64,000 bases of DNA from Pigmentiphaga sp. NML080357 (GTDB taxonomy: Bacteria > Pseudomonadota > Gammaproteobacteria > Burkholderiales > Burkholderiaceae_B). Made by a program: the position numbers and the translations under genes. Under the pieces are notes generated by a model. It was not told the DNA's origin and made no database searches. It worked only from the letters and a program-made list of their open reading frames with translations. Location of the stretch: the NCBI RefSeq assembly GCF_002188465.1, contig NZ_NINW01000032.1:1-64000 (forward strand), read 5' to 3'. Position 1 is the first letter of the stretch, and every line of letters starts with the position of its first letter. Positions 25,901 through 34,489 of this stretch are shown one piece after another.

Positions 25901-28077
25901 AGTTCCTCGGTTTCCGTAAAGCCGCTGTTCCAGCCGCGCTGGTCGTCAAAGCGCCAATAGTAGACGCGCTCCTCGCGATAAAGACGAAGCTGCGCCTCTT
26001 TGAGCGGCACCACCTTGCCGCTCGGATCCACCCTGACCGCCTCGAACTCGGCCATCGCGCCCTCGCGCGCGACGTCGCGGTCGAACAGCGGCCGCACCGC
26101 GATCAGCGCCGGAGCCGGCCATACACTGCGTTCGATCGAACGCACGACCGGCCGGCCGCCGGACTCCAGCAGGCTGAAACTTGCCTTGACCTTCATCGGC
26201 GAGGCAGTACCCGTCACGTCGACCGGTACCGCGACCGCCGCCGCGCCCTTGTCGTCCAGCTCGGTTTCCTCGAGATCGCGCCGCTGCTTGCGGTCGTCGT
26301 CGGCGAAATCGCCGAACAGGAAGCCGGGCCACTGCACCGGCAGCGCAAAGCGGTCGCGCTCGATCGATACCGTACCCAGCAGTCGGTTGCCGGCGGCCGG
26401 CGCTCCGTACAGGTAGTCCCCCCGCACCTGCACGTTCAGCGGTCGGCCCGGTGCGAGCACGCCTTCGCGCGCTTTCAAGTCCAGCTTCATGCGTTCCGGC
26501 AGGAACTCCTCCACCTGGAACTTCCACGAGGCGTCCGCCACGCGCGCGGCCGGATCCAGCCGCGCTTCCAGCATCCAGGTACCGGTCTGCGCGTCGGCGG
26601 GTAGTTCGATGCGCTGGCGGATGTAGCCCGGCGCCTGTCCGTCGGGCCGCCATAACGCGGTGCGGACAGTGCGGCCGTCCGGCCGCTTGAGGACGGCCGT
26701 CACCGGCGCGGCCTGCACGGCGTGCCCGTCGGCATCGCGCACCAGCAGGGAGACGTCGAACTGCTCGCCGGGCCGGTAGAGATCGCGCCCGGCATAGACG
26801 AACAGCTTGTTGTCGCGGGACGGATAGCCGCCCACGTCGAACTCGGACAGGTCCAGCGCCGGCTCGGCCAGCGCCACCATGGACAGCTCGGACCCACGGC
26901 GGGCAAGCAGCACGCGCGCCGCGTCGAAGTTGCCGGCGAAAGAGGCATGCCCCTGGCCGTCCGCCTTGGCTCGGCCCAGCGACTTCGCATTCCCGTCCAG
27001 CAGCTCGAACTCGACATCGCCGATGGCCTTGCCGCTCTTGAGCGAGGTGGCGAAGGCCTCGAGCTGGTTCGCATACAGCCTCGCATGCAGGCCGATGTCG
27101 CTCACATAGAAATAGGTGACCTGGTATTCGTCGCGGAAGCGGCCGGGCTGGCTCATGACCGCGACGTAGATCCCGGGCTCCTTGAGTTCCTTGATGCCTT
27201 CGACCGGCAGGAAGGTGACATGCCGCCTGTTGGGCTTGTCGTCGGTCAGGAAGCGGCCGGCATAGACGCTTTGGGTCAGGTCCTTCAGGCGGTCCAGGTC
27301 CCAGCTGCCCACCGTGCCCTTGAGGCTGCGATTGCTGCTATAGCGCCAGTCGTCTTCGTCCTCGCTGCCTTCGTCCTCGTCATCGCGCGCGGCGGCAGGC
27401 TTGCGCACGCCCAGCACCTGTTCGAAAAAGCGCGGAAACTGCGCCGGATCGATGCGCAGGAACTGCACGTCGACCTCGGGAGTGTTGACGGTGACCACCG
27501 GCAGCCCGCCGTTCTGGCCGGCGGGCAGCACCACGCCCCGGCTGGCGAAATAGAACGAAGGCGGCATGGCATCGCTGGCGACCTCGCAGCGATATCCCTC
27601 TGGCAGCGCCTGGCCGCCCGCACCTTTCACCTCGGCGGCAATGCCCACGGCGTATCGGCGATTGGGTTGGATGTACGGGAAGTACGCAACGCGCGGGTTG
27701 TCGCCTATCGTCCAATCGCCCCGCACCGCCGTCCCTTCGGGCATCGCCCCCCCGGGTTGCGGCCGGCCGGTGGTCTTGTCGCCCTCTCCGTCGGCTTCGG
27801 CCGCGCCCAGGTCTACCACCTGCAGCAGCTTGCCCAGCGACTGGCGCCGATCGAGCGGCTGCGAGAACGTGACGGCCAGCGCCAGCGATTCATCGAACAG
27901 CCGCGTCTTGCACTCCAGCAGCGCAAACGGATCCGCGGTACCGGCCAGTTCGGTCGCGGAAGGCTCTCCGCCCGGCCCGCCCGCCTGTTTGCCCGCCCAC
28001 CACGCGCCACCGGCCACGGCGGCCAGCAGCACCACGCCCGCGGCCGCCCAGGCAGCCGCTCTCTTCTTGTTAGCCAT
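22951..28077 (-). CDS. Bacterial alpha-2-macroglobulin (YfhM type), membrane-anchored
   Basis: A 1708-residue periplasmic protease-trap protein. It contains MG-type domains, a bait-like central region, and an intact thioester motif CLEQ (Cys1207, codon at 24457-24459) in YGCLEQTASAAYPN, followed by the helical toroid domain. Escherichia coli YfhM is a lipoprotein. Here the N-terminus reads KKRAAAWAAAGVVLLAAVAGGAWWAG with no lipobox cysteine, so it looks like an uncleaved transmembrane anchor. An acidic stretch at residues 231-244 (RDDEDEGSEDEDDW) interrupts the N-terminal part. The start at 28077 has GGGGG seven bases upstream. It is transcribed with pbpC. Confidence 0.93.
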   Translation of the reverse strand: MANKKRAAAWAAAGVVLLAAVAGGAWWAGKQAGGPGGEPSATELAGTADPFALLECKTRLFDESLALAVTFSQPLDRRQSLGKLLQVVDLGAAEADGEGDKTTGRPQPGGAMPEGTAVRGDWTIGDNPRVAYFPYIQPNRRYAVGIAAEVKGAGGQALPEGYRCEVASDAMPPSFYFASRGVVLPAGQNGGLPVVTVNTPEVDVQFLRIDPAQFPRFFEQVLGVRKPAAARDDEDEGSEDEDDWRYSSNRSLKGTVGSWDLDRLKDLTQSVYAGRFLTDDKPNRRHVTFLPVEGIKELKEPGIYVAVMSQPGRFRDEYQVTYFYVSDIGLHARLYANQLEAFATSLKSGKAIGDVEFELLDGNAKSLGRAKADGQGHASFAGNFDAARVLLARRGSELSMVALAEPALDLSEFDVGGYPSRDNKLFVYAGRDLYRPGEQFDVSLLVRDADGHAVQAAPVTAVLKRPDGRTVRTALWRPDGQAPGYIRQRIELPADAQTGTWMLEARLDPAARVADASWKFQVEEFLPERMKLDLKAREGVLAPGRPLNVQVRGDYLYGAPAAGNRLLGTVSIERDRFALPVQWPGFLFGDFADDDRKQRRDLEETELDDKGAAAVAVPVDVTGTASPMKVKASFSLLESGGRPVVRSIERSVWPAPALIAVRPLFDRDVAREGAMAEFEAVRVDPSGKVVPLKEAQLRLYREERVYYWRFDDQRGWNSGFTETEELVESRMLALPDRARFGVPVKWGRYRLELRDPEHGDTLRYRFYAGWGAQDAEEMGNRPDRVQLKLDHAPVREGDTVKLSITPPHDGEALIAVEGGKLLWSQRTSVKASGSTVEIPVGKDWSRHDLYVSVTVFRPGSQGDRVTPARALGLAYLPLARDDRKLAVAISAPPKVLPEKRSMVKIKVDNAGQGQQAYVTLSAVDVGILNITRYATPDPFDFFFGKHRYAPELLDLYGKLIEKMDGTQGRLKWGGDAAMRDTRSMPVKVRLVDLFSGPVKLDAEGEAQIPLDLPDFNGTLRLMAAAFTPDRFGSAQADMVVAAPVVAELSTPRFISPGDEAAIALDVTNLSGAPQTLTVNLEGLDPVRIRGGSHSVRLANQQRTTLRFAAEATGAYGLGRLRLTVAGDGGAEPIRIVRESLLQVQPPVAATRDVRRVRLGQGESLKLDSGWIAKLYPDSASASVAMSNRPPFNVKRLVQGLLDYPYGCLEQTASAAYPNVFIDEDEARAWGLTPRTRAERERMIEGAIGRIAGMQKAGGGFALWGDGAQEIWLSAYVAGFLQDARTAGFNVPDLVARRAMDWLLSQLQQASSNFPSLPQNLLAQLASGQGQRLRENDYSLLRDSHRRFAELAHAAYVLAREQKAPLSTLRVLHDNYRDRARSPLPLVHLGIALKLMGDESRAQVAFDEAMKRGYGIDANRHGGYGEWLGDYGSALRDYALSYALMMQQRIEHPRREALLNDVAGRLGSRTYLSTQEQLALFLAARAAGGGSGEAWAATLRTAEGQQQLSSRDTEARSFTAAQLAGGVEIVNTRAEPLFVEVDVQGYPRQAEAPQAAGVTIARSWFEADGRPWNGRPLRTGEVLIVKLDAASDRRIEDALIVDRVPAGLEVENMNLSQGADMADWSIGGVKVSEALNDSRIKHREYRDDRYVAAVGIQGPVTVFYRARVVTPGRFVVPAPVVEDMYRPEIRAVGASAGTLVINDPRGEAR

Positions 28078-28165
28078 GAATTCCCCCAACGCGGTCGCGC
28101 ACGCGCGCCGTAGGCGCTATTAAAGGGGCAGAGAACGGTTGTTGTGAAGCATAGACGTCAAAAAA

Positions 28166-29533
28166 TTACATTTGTCTTCGGCTCGCCTCCTGCTGGAAAC
28201 GCAGCGCCGTCGCATGATAGAAAGGCCGGGGGCAGAATTGCCGCGACACCAGCGACGCCACCAGCGTGGCCATCAGCAGGTGGAACATCAGGTCCTGGCT
28301 GCGCGTCATTTCCATGACGATGACGCTGGCCGTGATCGGCGCCTGCGTGGCCGCCGCCAGGAAGGCCGCCATCGATACCAGCGCCAGCGTGCGCGGGTCG
28401 GCGGACGGTCCGGCCAGCTGCACGATGTGCTCGCCCATGCCGGCGCCTATGGCGAGCGAAGGCGTGAAGATGCCGCCGGGAATGCCGCAGACATACGAAA
28501 CGACCGTGGATATCCACTTGGCCACGCCGAACCAGGCGCTTTCCACCGGTTGGCCATTGAGCAGCGCGGCGGTCTGGTCATAGCCCGTGCCGTAGGTGGC
28601 GCCGCCCGTCAGCAGGCCCAGCCCCGCCACGACGAGGCCGCAGAAAAACGCCACCCGTATCGGATGCGCGTCGAGCCATGGACGCCAGCGCGCGGGTGCC
28701 AGACCGTTTACCCCGCGTAGCAGCGTCGCGGCGAACAAGCCGCCCAGCGCGCCGTTCAGTACCGCGCTCGCAAGCGTCCACCCCCACGACCCCTGCGCAA
28801 AGCCAGCCGCCGCCGCGGCATGGAAGTACGGATTGTTGCCGGCAATGGCCAATGCGATGAAACCGGATGCCAGCACGCCGGACAGGGCCAGGCGGTTCCA
28901 GCGCACCGCGGCACTCCTGCCCAGCTCTTCGATGGCGAACACGACGCCGGCCAGCGGCGTATTGAAGGCGGCCGCCAACCCGCCCGCGGCGCCGGCCGCG
29001 ACCAGCTCGTTGGCGCGGAAGCCCAACCTGATGCCGGCCCGCTCCTGCCACAAGCGCCCCCAGGCCAGCATGGCCGCGGCGCCGACCTGCACCGACGGCC
29101 CCTCCCGTCCGACCGAGGCGCCGGCCAGCAGCGCGGCGGCGGTCAGCGGAATCTTCCATAGCGCCTGCCGCAGTGACACCAGGCCGCCCGCCGCCACCGG
29201 CACCGGGACCGAGGTCGCCGCGATGACCTGGGGAATGCCGCTGCCCCGCGCCATGGGGGCCAGCCTCAGCGTAAGCCAGCGCAGGCCCGCCATGGCCAAG
29301 GGGATGACGACCAGCGCGGCCCAGGGTGCGGCGGTGGTCCAGCGCTTGTTCCACTCCAGCGCGATCTCGGCCAGCCAGGCGAACAGCAGCGACAGCAGGG
29401 CCACGCCCGCCGCGCCGCACAGCACGAGCGCGTAGCGGAAAGTCTTGCGCGATACGCGCGCCACTTGCCGCCCTTTGCGGCGGACGGTGAACGAAGCCTG
29501 GTCGCGCCAGGGAACGAGACGTCGAATTTTCAA
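28166..29533 (-). CDS. ClC-family chloride channel / H+:Cl- antiporter
   Basis: A 455-residue inner-membrane protein with the three ClC selectivity signatures GSGIP (~100), GREGPSVQ (~145, containing the gating glutamate) and GIFTPSLAIG (~355). A late PFYHA tyrosine region lines the pore. Family members exchange chloride for protons and support acid resistance. It lacks C-terminal CBS domains, like E. coli ClcA. It is a stand-alone gene between the macroglobulin and sodB. Whether it is a channel or exchanger depends on a proton glutamate I did not map. Confidence 0.92.
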   Translation of the reverse strand: MKIRRLVPWRDQASFTVRRKGRQVARVSRKTFRYALVLCGAAGVALLSLLFAWLAEIALEWNKRWTTAAPWAALVVIPLAMAGLRWLTLRLAPMARGSGIPQVIAATSVPVPVAAGGLVSLRQALWKIPLTAAALLAGASVGREGPSVQVGAAAMLAWGRLWQERAGIRLGFRANELVAAGAAGGLAAAFNTPLAGVVFAIEELGRSAAVRWNRLALSGVLASGFIALAIAGNNPYFHAAAAAGFAQGSWGWTLASAVLNGALGGLFAATLLRGVNGLAPARWRPWLDAHPIRVAFFCGLVVAGLGLLTGGATYGTGYDQTAALLNGQPVESAWFGVAKWISTVVSYVCGIPGGIFTPSLAIGAGMGEHIVQLAGPSADPRTLALVSMAAFLAAATQAPITASVIVMEMTRSQDLMFHLLMATLVASLVSRQFCPRPFYHATALRFQQEASRRQM

Positions 29534-29624
29534 GGAAGCGAGCCAATGAAAACGCGCGCTGTTCGTTCAAGGCGAGGCTTGCGAAAAGCGCGCGACGGGT
29601 CGCGGCCCGGAAGGCCGCATGCAT

Positions 29625-29641
29625 GCGCCGCCAGGCGGCGC
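29625..29641 (-). terminator. Hairpin after sodB
   Basis: GCGCCGCC and GGCGGCGC flank a single A eight bases beyond the sodB stop, giving a tight GC stem. It is followed on the minus strand by a second GC-rich inverted repeat (CGGCC-TTCC-GGGCCG). There is no T-run, so intrinsic termination is only possible, not clear. Confidence 0.35.
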
Positions 29642-29649
29642 GCCGGGAA

Positions 29650-30225
29650 TCAGCCGAGGTTCTTGGCCACGAATTCCCAGTTGACGATGCCCCAGAAGTT
29701 CTCGAGGTACTTCACGCGGGCATTGCGGTAGTCGATGTAGTAGGCGTGTTCCCACACGTCACAGGTCAGGAGCGGCGTGTCGCCGGTGGTCAGCGGGTTG
29801 CCCGCGGCGCCGGTGTTGACGATGTCGATGGAACCGTCGGCCTTCTTGACCAGCCAGGTCCAGCCCGAACCGAAATTGGCGGCGGCGAGTTTGTTGAAGG
29901 CGTCCTTGAACGCGTCGAAGCTGCCCCACTTGGCGTTGATGGCGTCGGCCAGCTTGCCGGCGGGCGGCGTGCTCTTGGGCGTCAGGCAGTTCCAGTAGAA
30001 GGAGTGGTTCCAGTGCTGGGCCGCGTTGTTGTAGATGCCGCCGGACGACTTCTTGACGATGTCCTCGAGCGAGGCGTTCTCGAATTCGGTGCCCTTGATG
30101 AGGTTGTTCAGATTGGTGACGTAGGTCTGGTGGTGCTTGCCGTGGTGGTATTCCAGGGTTTCCTTGGAAATCGTGGGAGCCAAGGCGTCCTGGGGATACG
30201 GCAATTGCGGAAGAGTGTGTTCCAT
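29650..30225 (-). CDS. sodB: Superoxide dismutase [Fe]
   Basis: A cytoplasmic Fe/Mn-type superoxide dismutase of 191 residues. Metal ligands lie in EYHHGKHH (His26/27 region), [11 protein letters not shown], and [11 protein letters not shown] (Asp and His). [15 protein letters not shown], with the alanine-glutamine pair, is typical of the iron form. The start at 30225 follows GGAG by about 9 bases; a 13-residue longer frame lacks family similarity. It is monocistronic between ClC and xseA. Confidence 0.96.
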   Translation of the reverse strand: MEHTLPQLPYPQDALAPTISKETLEYHHGKHHQTYVTNLNNLIKGTEFENASLEDIVKKSSGGIYNNAAQHWNHSFYWNCLTPKSTPPAGKLADAINAKWGSFDAFKDAFNKLAAANFGSGWTWLVKKADGSIDIVNTGAAGNPLTTGDTPLLTCDVWEHAYYIDYRNARVKYLENFWGIVNWEFVAKNLG

Positions 30226-30336
30226 CTGAGCTCCTGCTTCTGGTTGGGAGGTTTGCGGATGCATTTTATCGGCAAGAATACCTGTTGGCCGGGATGCCCC
30301 CGCGTGACGAAAGGTTAACGCGCCTGCATGACCGGC

Positions 30337-31704
30337 TCACAGCAGCCCGCGATCGGGCTCGATCGCCGTCACCGCCGCCTGGGCCGTCCCCTCTGCGAAA
30401 TTCAGTTCGAGCCGCTCGCCTGCATGCAGCGTCCGGGCCTGCCGCACGATGCCGCCGTGCTCGTCCCGCACGATGGCGTAGCCGCGGGCCAGGGTCTGCT
30501 CCGGCCCCAGGGCCCGCAGATGCGCGGCATGCGAGGCCAGCCGCTGCTTCAGCCCGGCGAGCTGGTACGCCTGGCACTGGCGCAGGCGGCGGGCGAGGTC
30601 GTCCACGCGCACGGCCATGCGCGCCGGGTCGGGGAGCTGCGCGATCAACCGCTGGCGCAGCAGCCCGACTTCGGCGGCGCGGTCGCGCTGCGCCGCGGAC
30701 CAGGCCGCGCCCAGGCCACGCGCCAGGCCGGCCAGGCGATCCTGCTGCCGCGAGAGCCGTTCGCGCGGCGAAATCAGTTGCGCGGCGGCGCGGTCCAGCC
30801 GCTGCCCGGCCTGTTCGAGGCGCCGGCGCTGCGCCCGCCGCAAGCCTTGCGCGGCCTGCGCCATCCGGGCCAGCCATTGCGCGCGCGGAAGGCTCGCCAG
30901 CTCGGCGGCGGCCGTGGGTGTGGGCGCCCGCACGTCGGCGGCGAAATCGGCAATGGTGAAATCGGTCTCGTGGCCCACGCCGCTGATGACCGGAATCGCG
31001 CTGGCGACGATGGCCCGCGCCAGCTCTTCGTGATTGAAGCCCCACAGATCCTCGATGCTGCCGCCGCCCCGGACCAGCAGCAAGGTGTCGACTTCGGCAC
31101 GCCGGTTGGCCAGCGCGATGGCCTGCGCCAGCCTCAGCCCGGCATCTTCGCCCTGCACCGGGGCCGGATAGATCACCACGGCGACGTGCGGCGCGCGCCG
31201 CGCAAGCGCCGTCAGCACGTCGCGCAGCGCCGCCGCCTGCAGCGAAGTGACGATGCCCACGGCACGCGGCACCGCTGGCGGCGTGCGCTTGCGCCCGGCG
31301 TCGAACAGCCCTTCGGCCGCCAGCTTTTCCTTCAGCCGCAGGAACGCCTCGAACAGGTCGCCCTGGCCGGCGCGGCGCATGGACTCCACCTGCAGCTGGT
31401 AGTCCCCGCGCGGTTCATACAGCGATACCCGGGCCCGGACCTCGATACGGTCGCCTTCGCGCGGCGTGAAGCCCACGAGCATGGCCCGGCCGCGGAACAT
31501 GACTCCGCGCGCCGCCGCGCCGCCGTCCTTGAGCGTGAAGTACCAGTGTCCCGAGGCGGCCGCGGTGAAATTGGAGACCTCGCCGCGCACCCATACCAAG
31601 GGAATGTTGCGCTCCAACAAGGCCGCCACAGCGCGGTTTAGCTGGGAAATCGTCAGGATTCCCCGCGAAAAATCGTCATGTGCGGACGCAAAACCAGCAT
31701 TCAT
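30337..31704 (-). CDS. xseA: Exodeoxyribonuclease VII large subunit
   Basis: The catalytic subunit (455 residues) of the nuclease that degrades single-stranded DNA in both directions. It has an N-terminal OB-fold (LTISQLNRAVAALLERNIPLVWV and GHWYFTLKD), the central catalytic domain with GEDAGLRLAQAI, RGGGSIEDLW and PVISGVGHETDFTIADFAAD, and a long Arg/Gln-rich coiled-coil C-terminus that binds the small subunit. The small-subunit gene xseB is about 22 kb away in this window. It is divergent from exbB across a DnaA-box-bearing region. Confidence 0.95.
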   Translation of the reverse strand: MNAGFASAHDDFSRGILTISQLNRAVAALLERNIPLVWVRGEVSNFTAAASGHWYFTLKDGGAAARGVMFRGRAMLVGFTPREGDRIEVRARVSLYEPRGDYQLQVESMRRAGQGDLFEAFLRLKEKLAAEGLFDAGRKRTPPAVPRAVGIVTSLQAAALRDVLTALARRAPHVAVVIYPAPVQGEDAGLRLAQAIALANRRAEVDTLLLVRGGGSIEDLWGFNHEELARAIVASAIPVISGVGHETDFTIADFAADVRAPTPTAAAELASLPRAQWLARMAQAAQGLRRAQRRRLEQAGQRLDRAAAQLISPRERLSRQQDRLAGLARGLGAAWSAAQRDRAAEVGLLRQRLIAQLPDPARMAVRVDDLARRLRQCQAYQLAGLKQRLASHAAHLRALGPEQTLARGYAIVRDEHGGIVRQARTLHAGERLELNFAEGTAQAAVTAIEPDRGLL

Positions 31705-31900
31705 AAGGCTTTCCGGGCAAGGAGCTTTCCACAGGCTCTAAAACTGTGCTTGTCAAGTAATTTCTCTGTCACAGATGGCATTATTTTCTTATAAGGGATT
31801 GATTTCATTGAACTTTTTGCTTCCCCAAGCGCTGAATCAAAACCGGGCATCCTACCGAGAGCCGCATATTTCGTGGGCTCGGGACAAGTTACACACATAA

Positions 31901-31923
31901 TTATCCACAGATTCTGTGGATAC
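31901..31923. promoter_or_regulatory. DnaA-box dyad between xseA and exbB
   Basis: TTATCCACA at 31901-31909 is a perfect consensus DnaA box. Facing it at 31915-31923 is TGTGGATAC, one base off. Together they form a 21-bp perfect odd-centred palindrome at 31902-31922. The surrounding ~290-base divergent region is AT-rich for this genome. It is not an origin (no box cluster or dnaA/dnaN), but DnaA could regulate one or both neighbours. Another TTTCCACAG lies near 31725. Confidence 0.6.
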
Positions 31924-31995
31924 CTTCTGTTTGCCGACTTGCCCTGGACCGTCCGCGCTCGTACATTCTCGCCTTCACTGAAAAGGAGAGGTTTC

Positions 31996-32598
31996 TTGCT
32001 CGCCATCGTCCGCGAGGCCGGCTGGCCCATCTGGCCGCTGATCGCCACTTCGTTCATCGCGCTGACGCTCATCGTCGAACGCCTGCTCGCGCTGCGCAAG
32101 AGCCGCATCGCCCCTCCCCGCCTGCTGGAGGACGTGCTGGCCCTGGTGCAGAAGCGGCGCATCACCCCCGAGATCGTGGCGCGGCTCGAGGCCGACTCCC
32201 CGCTCGGACGGGTCCTGGCCGCCGGGCTGCGCAATATGCACCGCTCCCGGGCCGCGCTCAAGGACGCCGTGGAACAAGCCGGAGAAACCGTCGCCCATGG
32301 CCTGAACCGCTACGTCGGAGCGATCGGCACCATCGCCGCCGTCGCCCCGCTGATGGGCCTGTTCGGCACGGTGGTCGGCATGATAGAGATTTTCGGCTCC
32401 TATGCCCCGGCCGGCAGCGATCCCGCCCAACTTGCCCATGGCATTTCCGTCGCCCTTTACAACACCGGACTGGGCATTTTCATCGCCATCCCGGCCATGA
32501 TCTTCTACCGCTATTTCCGCGCCCGAATCAACGACAGTCTGCACGATCTCGAACGGGCCGCCGCGCGGCTGGTCGACGCGGTGAATGACCCCGGTTAG
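31996..32598 (+). CDS. exbB: MotA/TolQ/ExbB-family proton channel protein
   Basis: An inner-membrane protein of 200 residues with three helices (about 10-30, 115-140, 155-180). The conserved GTIAAVAPLMGLFGTVVGMIEIF and GISVALYNTGLGIFIAIPAMIFY segments form the proton path. It would energise a partner with ExbD, encoded downstream. Position ahead of lpxK and kdsB is common in beta-proteobacteria, where the partner may be an envelope-transport machine rather than TonB. The start is a TTG with AAGGAGAGG directly upstream. A 41-residue longer ATG frame runs into the DnaA-box region and was rejected. Confidence 0.88.
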   Translation: MLAIVREAGWPIWPLIATSFIALTLIVERLLALRKSRIAPPRLLEDVLALVQKRRITPEIVARLEADSPLGRVLAAGLRNMHRSRAALKDAVEQAGETVAHGLNRYVGAIGTIAAVAPLMGLFGTVVGMIEIFGSYAPAGSDPAQLAHGISVALYNTGLGIFIAIPAMIFYRYFRARINDSLHDLERAAARLVDAVNDPG

Positions 32599-32599
32599 G

Positions 32600-32697
32600 G
32601 AAGCCCCCCCTGGCGGCCTTTGGCCGCTCCCCCTCGAGGGGGCGATGCGGGTGGACCGGCGAAGCCGGATCCACCGCATCCTGGGGCACCAACAGGC
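32600..32697 (+). repeat. Three-hairpin intergenic element, copy after exbB
   Basis: Just past the exbB stop come GCGGCC-TTT-GGCCGC (32613-32627), the perfect palindrome CCCCCTCGAGGGGG (32629-32642) and a third hairpin at 32644-32680. The third pairs GATGC/GCATC, GTGGA/TCCAC and CCGGC/GCCGG around GAA with a bulged A. The conserved CCTGG follows. Base pairs differ from other copies in a compensating way. The element lies inside the exbB-exbD transcript. Confidence 0.78.
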
Positions 32698-32747
32698 CGG
32701 CGGCGAACGGCGTTCTTGCGGGGGCTCTTGTCGAAGCGGCAGGCCGG

Positions 32748-32779
32748 CCGGCGGAGCCGGATCCGCGGTGCCCTGGATC
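32748..32779 (+). repeat. Partial second copy of the element's third hairpin
   Basis: CCGGC-GGA-GCCGG-A-TCCGC-G-GTGCC followed by CCTGGAT repeats the loop and 3' half of hairpin three, but the 5' arm is not recognisable. It lies about 70 bases after the complete copy, as a degraded tandem remnant between exbB and exbD. Confidence 0.55.
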
Positions 32780-32839
32780 GGGGAAGGACTGGATGGATGA
32801 CCTGCGTGCTTTCTCGCGGCAGGCAATGGAGAACCGGAT

Positions 32840-33265
32840 ATGAATTTTCGTCGGCATCTCGGGAACGACGAACCCGACATCAACCTGATCCCGCTGATCG
32901 ACGTGCTGCTGGTGATCCTGATCTTCCTGGCCGCCAGCACGTCCTTCTCGCGTTTCAGCCAGTTGTCGGTCAGGCTGCCCGACGCCTCGGCGCAAGCGTC
33001 CGAACAGGGGTCGAACCTCACGGTCACGGTGGCCGCCGACGGGCGCTACGCGCTCAACGGCAGGGCGCTGCCGGCCTCGGAGGCCGCGCAGCTGGCCGAA
33101 GCACTGCGCAAGGCGGCGGCGGGTCGGGACGATCCGACGCTGGTGATCGATGCCGACGCCTCGGCCACCCACCAGGCCGTGGTGCGCGCCATGGAGGCGG
33201 CCGGGCGCGCCGGCATTTCGCGCATAGGCTTCACCACCCAGGCCACGGCGGGATCGGCCCGATGA
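32840..33265 (+). CDS. exbD: ExbD/TolR-family protein
   Basis: A 141-residue inner-membrane protein with one N-terminal helix ([19 protein letters not shown]) carrying the essential membrane aspartate, followed by a periplasmic domain. It partners the ExbB-type protein upstream to harvest the proton gradient. It lies 241 bases from exbB, a long gap occupied by repeat elements, and its stop overlaps the lpxK start (ATGA), indicating coupling to lipid A synthesis genes. No tonB is present in the window. Confidence 0.9.
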   Translation: MNFRRHLGNDEPDINLIPLIDVLLVILIFLAASTSFSRFSQLSVRLPDASAQASEQGSNLTVTVAADGRYALNGRALPASEAAQLAEALRKAAAGRDDPTLVIDADASATHQAVVRAMEAAGRAGISRIGFTTQATAGSAR

Positions 33266-34305
33266 AGGCATCGGCCGCCATGCGCACTGCACTGCAGCGC
33301 CAGTGGCAGGAAGGCGGCTGGCTGTCGTGGCTGTTGTTCCCGTTTTCCCTGCTGGCGGCCGCTGCCGTCGCGGCCAAGCGGCTGGCCTATCGCGCCGGCT
33401 GGCGGCGTGCCGAGCGCGTCGGCGTGCCGGTGGTGGTGGTTGGCAATCTCTATGTGGGCGGCACGGGCAAGACGCCGTTCATCGTGGCCGCGGCGCATGC
33501 GCTGCGTGAGCGCGGGCACCGTCCCGGCATCGTCAGCCGCGGCTACGGAGCGGCGATCGGCCCGGTGCCGCGCGTGGGCTGCGGCACGCTCGACCCCGCC
33601 GTCTTCGGCGACGAACCGGCGCTGATCGCGCGCCAGGCCGGCGTGCCCGTGGCGGTGCATCCCCGCCGCGCCGAGGCAGCCAGGACGCTGTTGCACCAGC
33701 ATCCGGACGTCGACGTCATCCTGTCCGACGACGGACTGCAGCACCTGGCGCTGGCACGCGACGTGGAGATCGTGGTGCAGGACGAGCGCGGCATCGGCAA
33801 TGGCCTGCTTCTGCCCGCCGGTCCGCTGCGCGAACCGGCCTCGCGCCTGCGCGGCGTCGACGCGGTGGTCACCAATCGCAGCGGCGGACGGGACGGCACG
33901 CTGCCCACGCCCCCGGCGGGAGTGCGCGCGGTGGACATGGACCTGGTCATCGACAGCGTCTGGCGTCTGGCCGACGGCGAACGCCGGCCGCTCCCCGCGC
34001 TGCCCGCGGCCCGCCGCATCGCTGCCGTGGCGGGCATCGGCAACCCCGCGCGCTTTTTCGCCACCCTGCGCCGGGCCGGCATCCGGCTGGACGCCACGGT
34101 GGGACTGCCCGACCACTACGACTACGCGCACTCGCCGTTCGCCGCCATCGAAGCCGACCTCATACTCGTCACCGACAAGGACGCCGTAAAATGTCCGGCT
34201 CCGGACGACCCGCGCGTGTGGGCCGTCAGCGTTTCGGCGCACTTGTCCGACCCCACCTTCTTCGATTGGCTGGAAACCCGACTTCATGGACGTACGCCTG
34301 CTTGA
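33262..34305 (+). CDS. lpxK: Tetraacyldisaccharide 4'-kinase (lipid A)
   Basis: An inner-membrane-associated P-loop kinase of 347 residues that phosphorylates the 4' position of lipid IVA precursor. The Walker A reads [12 protein letters not shown] at about 61-72, and SDDGLQH is the family motif near the active site. An N-terminal hydrophobic helix ([17 protein letters not shown]) anchors it. The start is the ATG overlapping the exbD stop; a 214-codon longer frame through the repeat region was discarded. Its end overlaps the Trm112-like gene by 20 bases. Confidence 0.95.
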   Translation: MKASAAMRTALQRQWQEGGWLSWLLFPFSLLAAAAVAAKRLAYRAGWRRAERVGVPVVVVGNLYVGGTGKTPFIVAAAHALRERGHRPGIVSRGYGAAIGPVPRVGCGTLDPAVFGDEPALIARQAGVPVAVHPRRAEAARTLLHQHPDVDVILSDDGLQHLALARDVEIVVQDERGIGNGLLLPAGPLREPASRLRGVDAVVTNRSGGRDGTLPTPPAGVRAVDMDLVIDSVWRLADGERRPLPALPAARRIAAVAGIGNPARFFATLRRAGIRLDATVGLPDHYDYAHSPFAAIEADLILVTDKDAVKCPAPDDPRVWAVSVSAHLSDPTFFDWLETRLHGRTPA

Positions 34306-34489
34306 CATCCTCGTCTGTCCGCTCTGCAAGGGGCCGCTGCGCCACGACCGCGCGGCAAAGCTGCTGAGCTGCCGCGCCGACCGGCTGAGCTTTCCCATCC
34401 GCGACGGCATTCCGGTCATGCTCGAGTCCGAGGCCCTGCCGTGGCAGGACGAGGCCGAAGCCCCGGCTGCCGAGGCGCCCCGTGGCTGA
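34286..34489 (+). CDS. Trm112/YcaR-family small protein
   Basis: A 67-residue protein with the pattern [14 protein letters not shown], a later single-cysteine [21 protein letters not shown], and an acidic-alanine tail. In the family the cysteines can bind zinc. Members sit almost invariably between lpxK and kdsB; their bacterial role is unsettled, while the eukaryotic Trm112 activates methyltransferases. It overlaps lpxK at its 5' end and kdsB at its 3' end, so all three are translationally coupled. Confidence 0.9.
   Translation: MDVRLLDILVCPLCKGPLRHDRAAKLLSCRADRLSFPIRDGIPVMLESEALPWQDEAEAPAAEAPRG

Noticed and set aside
21199-26604. An 1801-codon open frame on the plus strand
   Set aside because: It lies antisense to pbpC and the macroglobulin gene, both with clear catalytic motifs. 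The translation is low-complexity and family-less.
31705-31995. Possible replication origin because of DnaA boxes
   Set aside because: Only one good box pair is present, with no AT-rich 13-mers or dnaA/dnaN/gidA neighbours.
32620-34305. A 561-codon frame starting 214 codons before lpxK
   Set aside because: The extra part crosses the repeat elements and exbD in another frame. The LpxK family starts at the exbD-overlapping ATG.
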